From: Candidatus Omnitrophota bacterium
GTDB taxonomy: Bacteria; Omnitrophota; Gorgyraeia; Gygaellales; Profunditerraquicolaceae
DNA length: 15,250 nt
Assembly (NCBI GenBank): GCA_028713875.1
Contig: JAQTNM010000010.1
Span: 1 to 15,250, forward strand
Direction: 5' to 3'
This document shows, piece after piece, positions 13,686 to 15,250 of this stretch. Numbering within the stretch: the first letter of the stretch is position 1; each line of letters begins with the position of its first letter. The notes under the pieces are model-generated. The model worked only from the letters and a program-made list of their open reading frames with translations, was not told the DNA's origin and ran no database searches. The translations under genes were made by a program, and so were the position numbers.

Positions 13686-13686
13686 T

Positions 13687-14463
13687 ATGAGGAAAACGAT
13701 CATTGCCGGAAACTGGAAAATGTATAAGACAATCGTGGAGGCCATTGAATTGGCCAATGGCTTAAAAAGGGAATTGTTTGACCTGGCCGGCCCCGATGAG
13801 ATAGACATTGTTTTGTGCCCGCCGTTTACGGCTTTAACCGAGGTTTTTGAGGTGATCATTAATTCAAACATAGGATTGGGAGGCCAGGATATGTACTGGC
13901 AGGACGAAGGCGCCTTTACCGGGGAAGTTTCCGGCAAGATGCTTAAGGATGCCGGCTGCAGCTTTGTGATTATAGGCCACTCTGAGCGCAGGCAGTTCTT
14001 TGGCGAGACAAACGAAACCGTGAATAAAAAGATAAAGGCGGCCTTAAAGCACGGCCTTACGCCTATAGTCTGCATCGGCGAGACCCTTGCGGAAAGGGAA
14101 AAGAACATGACTTTTGACGTATTAAAAGAGCAGGCGCACAACAGCTTTAAGGATATAAACGCAGAGGAAATATTAAAAACAGTGATTGCCTATGAGCCGG
14201 TGTGGGCTATAGGTACCGGAAAGACCGCAACCCCTGCGCAGGCACAGGAAGCGCACGAATATATCCGCGACCTGTTTGTCAAGCTTTACGGCGAAAAAGC
14301 AGCCCGGGCCCTTAGGATACAGTACGGAGGCAGCGTCAAGCCCGAAAATACAGCCGAACTTATCAGTCAGCCCGATATAGACGGCGCTTTGGTAGGGGGA
14401 GCAAGCCTGAATATAGAATCATTTTCCCAGATCGTAAAAAGAGCAAGCGAGGTAAAAAAATGA
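13687..14463 (+). CDS. tpiA: Triosephosphate isomerase
   Basis: TPI interconverts dihydroxyacetone phosphate and glyceraldehyde-3-phosphate in glycolysis. The 258-residue protein has all catalytic residues: Asn9 and Lys11 in IAGNWKMYKT, His98 in IIGHSERRQ, and Glu170 in AYEPVWAIGTGKTATP. The phosphate-gripping YGGSVKPENTAEL and GALVGGASL follow. The start RKTIIAGNWK is standard, so the ATG at 13687 is right. It has no Shine-Dalgarno, because the right octamer array of element B runs to 1 nt before it. The 3' end overlaps secG by 4 bp (ATGA), an arrangement typical of coupled translation. Confidence 0.98.
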   Translation: MRKTIIAGNWKMYKTIVEAIELANGLKRELFDLAGPDEIDIVLCPPFTALTEVFEVIINSNIGLGGQDMYWQDEGAFTGEVSGKMLKDAGCSFVIIGHSERRQFFGETNETVNKKIKAALKHGLTPIVCIGETLAEREKNMTFDVLKEQAHNSFKDINAEEILKTVIAYEPVWAIGTGKTATPAQAQEAHEYIRDLFVKLYGEKAARALRIQYGGSVKPENTAELISQPDIDGALVGGASLNIESFSQIVKRASEVKK

Positions 14464-14840
14464 TGTCATTTTTAATTACAATTCACATTATTGCCTGTTT
14501 TTTGCTGATTGTTATCGTTCTTATCCAGCAGGGCCGCGGAGGCGGATTGGTAGAAGGTTTTTCCGGAGTGGAATCAATGTTCGGCACAAAGACCAATGTT
14601 TTTCTTACGCGCGCTACCGCTGTTCTATCTATCGTGTTTTTTGTAACATGCCTGAGCCTGGCGGTCTTATCCGCGAGAAAAAGCAAGTCGCTGATGAGCG
14701 GCATTAAGACCAAAAAGACGCAAGCCGCCCAATCCCTCCCCAAGGCGCAGGATGAACAGGCCGCGCCGGCTGCTCCGGATACACAACAGCAGGCTCCGAA
14801 AGAAACGCCAAATACGCCGGAGCATCCTAAGGCTGAATAA
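14460..14840 (+). CDS. secG: Preprotein translocase subunit SecG
   Basis: SecG is the small accessory subunit of the SecYEG channel in the inner membrane. The 126-residue protein has two transmembrane helices (about 3-23 and 48-70). Between them is the cytoplasmic family loop QQGRGGGLVEGFSGVESMFGTKTNVFLTR, shown in the frame from about 14526. After the second helix comes a tail of about 50 residues rich in Lys, Ala, Gln and Pro (PAAPDTQQQAP and similar), longer than in E. coli SecG and probably disordered. Two ATGs are possible, 14460 and 14463; the first gives the ATGA overlap with tpiA. The tpiA-secG order is common in bacteria. Confidence 0.93.
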   Translation: MMSFLITIHIIACFLLIVIVLIQQGRGGGLVEGFSGVESMFGTKTNVFLTRATAVLSIVFFVTCLSLAVLSARKSKSLMSGIKTKKTQAAQSLPKAQDEQAAPAAPDTQQQAPKETPNTPEHPKAE

Positions 14841-15250
14841 TTGGACAGAAAACTATTTTGGGTTTTCGCATTAAGCAGCGCAGTTTATTTTACCCAGGGC
14901 ATAGAAGCGCTCCCCTCCCAGAGCCTCTTTTATTACTTTAAAGAGACCCTCCTTTTTTCTCCCGAGAAAATAATGGTGATCACCAGCGTCATTACGCTGG
15001 CCTGGATAGTAAAGCCCGCGATAGGATATGTTATAGATAATTTTTTCAGTAAAAGGGCCTGGATCTTCCTGGCGCTGGCGCTGGACATAATTCTGGTTTC
15101 GGTTATAGGGCTTTTTGCCCTGCCGCTCTTCTTTATCATTGCCGTGCTGATAATGAATTCCGCCAACTCCGCTTTCCGTGACGTAGCGGTAGACGGGATC
15201 ATGTGCGTGGAAGGGAAGAAATATAAGGCTACGGGTAAAATCCAGAGCAT
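14841..15250 (+). CDS. BT1/MFS-type membrane transporter (3' partial, TTG start)
   Basis: An open frame of 136 codons runs to the window edge. It starts with TTG directly after the secG stop TAA, with AAGG about 8 nt upstream. The secG stop is in the same frame, so no earlier start is possible, and the next ATG (about 14971) would remove the first helix. The translation begins DRKLFWVFALSSAVYFTQG. It contains SQSLFYYFKETL, an AWIVKPAIGYVIDN motif between helices 2 and 3, and AFRDVAVDGIM near helix 4, which resemble the BT1 (folate/biopterin) and related MFS transporters. At least three or four hydrophobic helices are visible. The substrate cannot be assigned, and an AmpG/PAT-like relative is the main alternative. 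It probably belongs to the pgk-tpiA-secG transcript. Confidence 0.72.
   Translation, partial: MDRKLFWVFALSSAVYFTQGIEALPSQSLFYYFKETLLFSPEKIMVITSVITLAWIVKPAIGYVIDNFFSKRAWIFLALALDIILVSVIGLFALPLFFIIAVLIMNSANSAFRDVAVDGIMCVEGKKYKATGKIQS

Larger units (their letters stand above)
13221..13686 (+). mobile_element. Element B: AT-rich four-helix-bundle cassette between inverted octamer arrays
   Basis: This is a 466-bp insert that fills the gap between pgk and tpiA. A left array of GTTCNNNN octamers and a right array of GAACNNNN octamers are inverted copies of each other (29 of 40 positions for 13229-13268 against 13646-13685). The enclosed gene is about 32% GC against about 50% in pgk and tpiA. The layout is that of element A (5055-5494), but the repeat unit differs in sequence and length. 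The left array takes in the pgk stop codon and the right array ends 1 nt before the tpiA ATG. No clear target duplication and no recombinase are visible. Mobility is inferred from the architecture. Confidence 0.6.

Noticed and set aside
13221..13686. 23S rRNA intervening sequence
   Set aside because: The flanks are pgk and tpiA coding sequence, not rRNA.
13623..14141. Long minus-strand open frame opposite tpiA
   Set aside because: It lies opposite a gene with all TPI catalytic motifs and has no start signal or recognisable domain.
14933..15250. Minus-strand open frame at the window end
   Set aside because: It is antisense to a plus-strand frame with clear transporter motifs and good operon context; the minus-strand translation matches nothing recognisable.
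1..15250. tRNA or rRNA genes
   Set aside because: All gaps between genes are under 150 bp and none contains a cloverleaf or rRNA-like sequence that I could find by eye.

Overview
The window is a bacterial chromosome segment with every supported gene on the plus strand. Most genes are close to 50% GC. The heptose-phosphatase and LPS-type glycosyltransferase genes point to a Gram-negative envelope. The gene style (tandem GalT copies, GAPDH/PGK/TPI/SecG, scattered S23-type four-helix-bundle genes) resembles uncultured PVC-type bacteria such as Omnitrophota. That assignment is an inference only; no rRNA or other marker gene is present.

Region by region. (1) 1-3193 is the end of a cell-surface glycan cluster: a DegT/DnrJ aminotransferase cut by the window edge, a family-2 glycosyltransferase, a GmhB-like phosphatase and an MGDG-synthase-like glycosyltransferase, packed with 3-bp gaps or overlaps. 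(2) 3180-6436 holds priA and fmt, separated by a 32% GC cassette (element A) carrying an S23-type four-helix-bundle gene between inverted arrays of a 7-nt repeat. (3) 6437-9659 has a probable promoter, two adjacent galT paralogues, gap, and a strong intrinsic terminator. (4) 9668-11932 is a large membrane protein with a central spermidine-synthase-like domain, bounded by terminators on both sides. (5) 11981-15250 starts at a good sigma-70-type promoter overlapped by a perfect 25-nt palindrome, then pgk, a second four-helix-bundle cassette (element B) between inverted arrays of an 8-nt repeat, tpiA, secG, and the start of a BT1/MFS-type transporter that begins with TTG and runs off the window.

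The genes combine central carbon metabolism (galactose-1-phosphate uridylyl transfer, then GAPDH, PGK and TPI) with housekeeping functions (replication restart, initiator-tRNA formylation, Sec export) and envelope glycan synthesis.

The most interesting signal is the pair of elements A and B. Each is an AT-rich cassette holding one four-helix-bundle gene. Each is bounded by inverted arrays of a short tandem repeat (GTAGNNT in A, GTTCNNNN in B) and fills almost exactly the gap between the stop codon of one housekeeping gene and the start codon of the next. The two repeats are unrelated in sequence and unit length, but the architecture is the same. This suggests an uncharacterised class of intercistronic element, perhaps related to the S23-encoding intervening sequences of 23S rRNA. 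Two further oddities stand out: PriA has lost its ATPase motifs but kept its zinc-binding cysteines, and the first GalT has Arg in place of the nucleophilic His.
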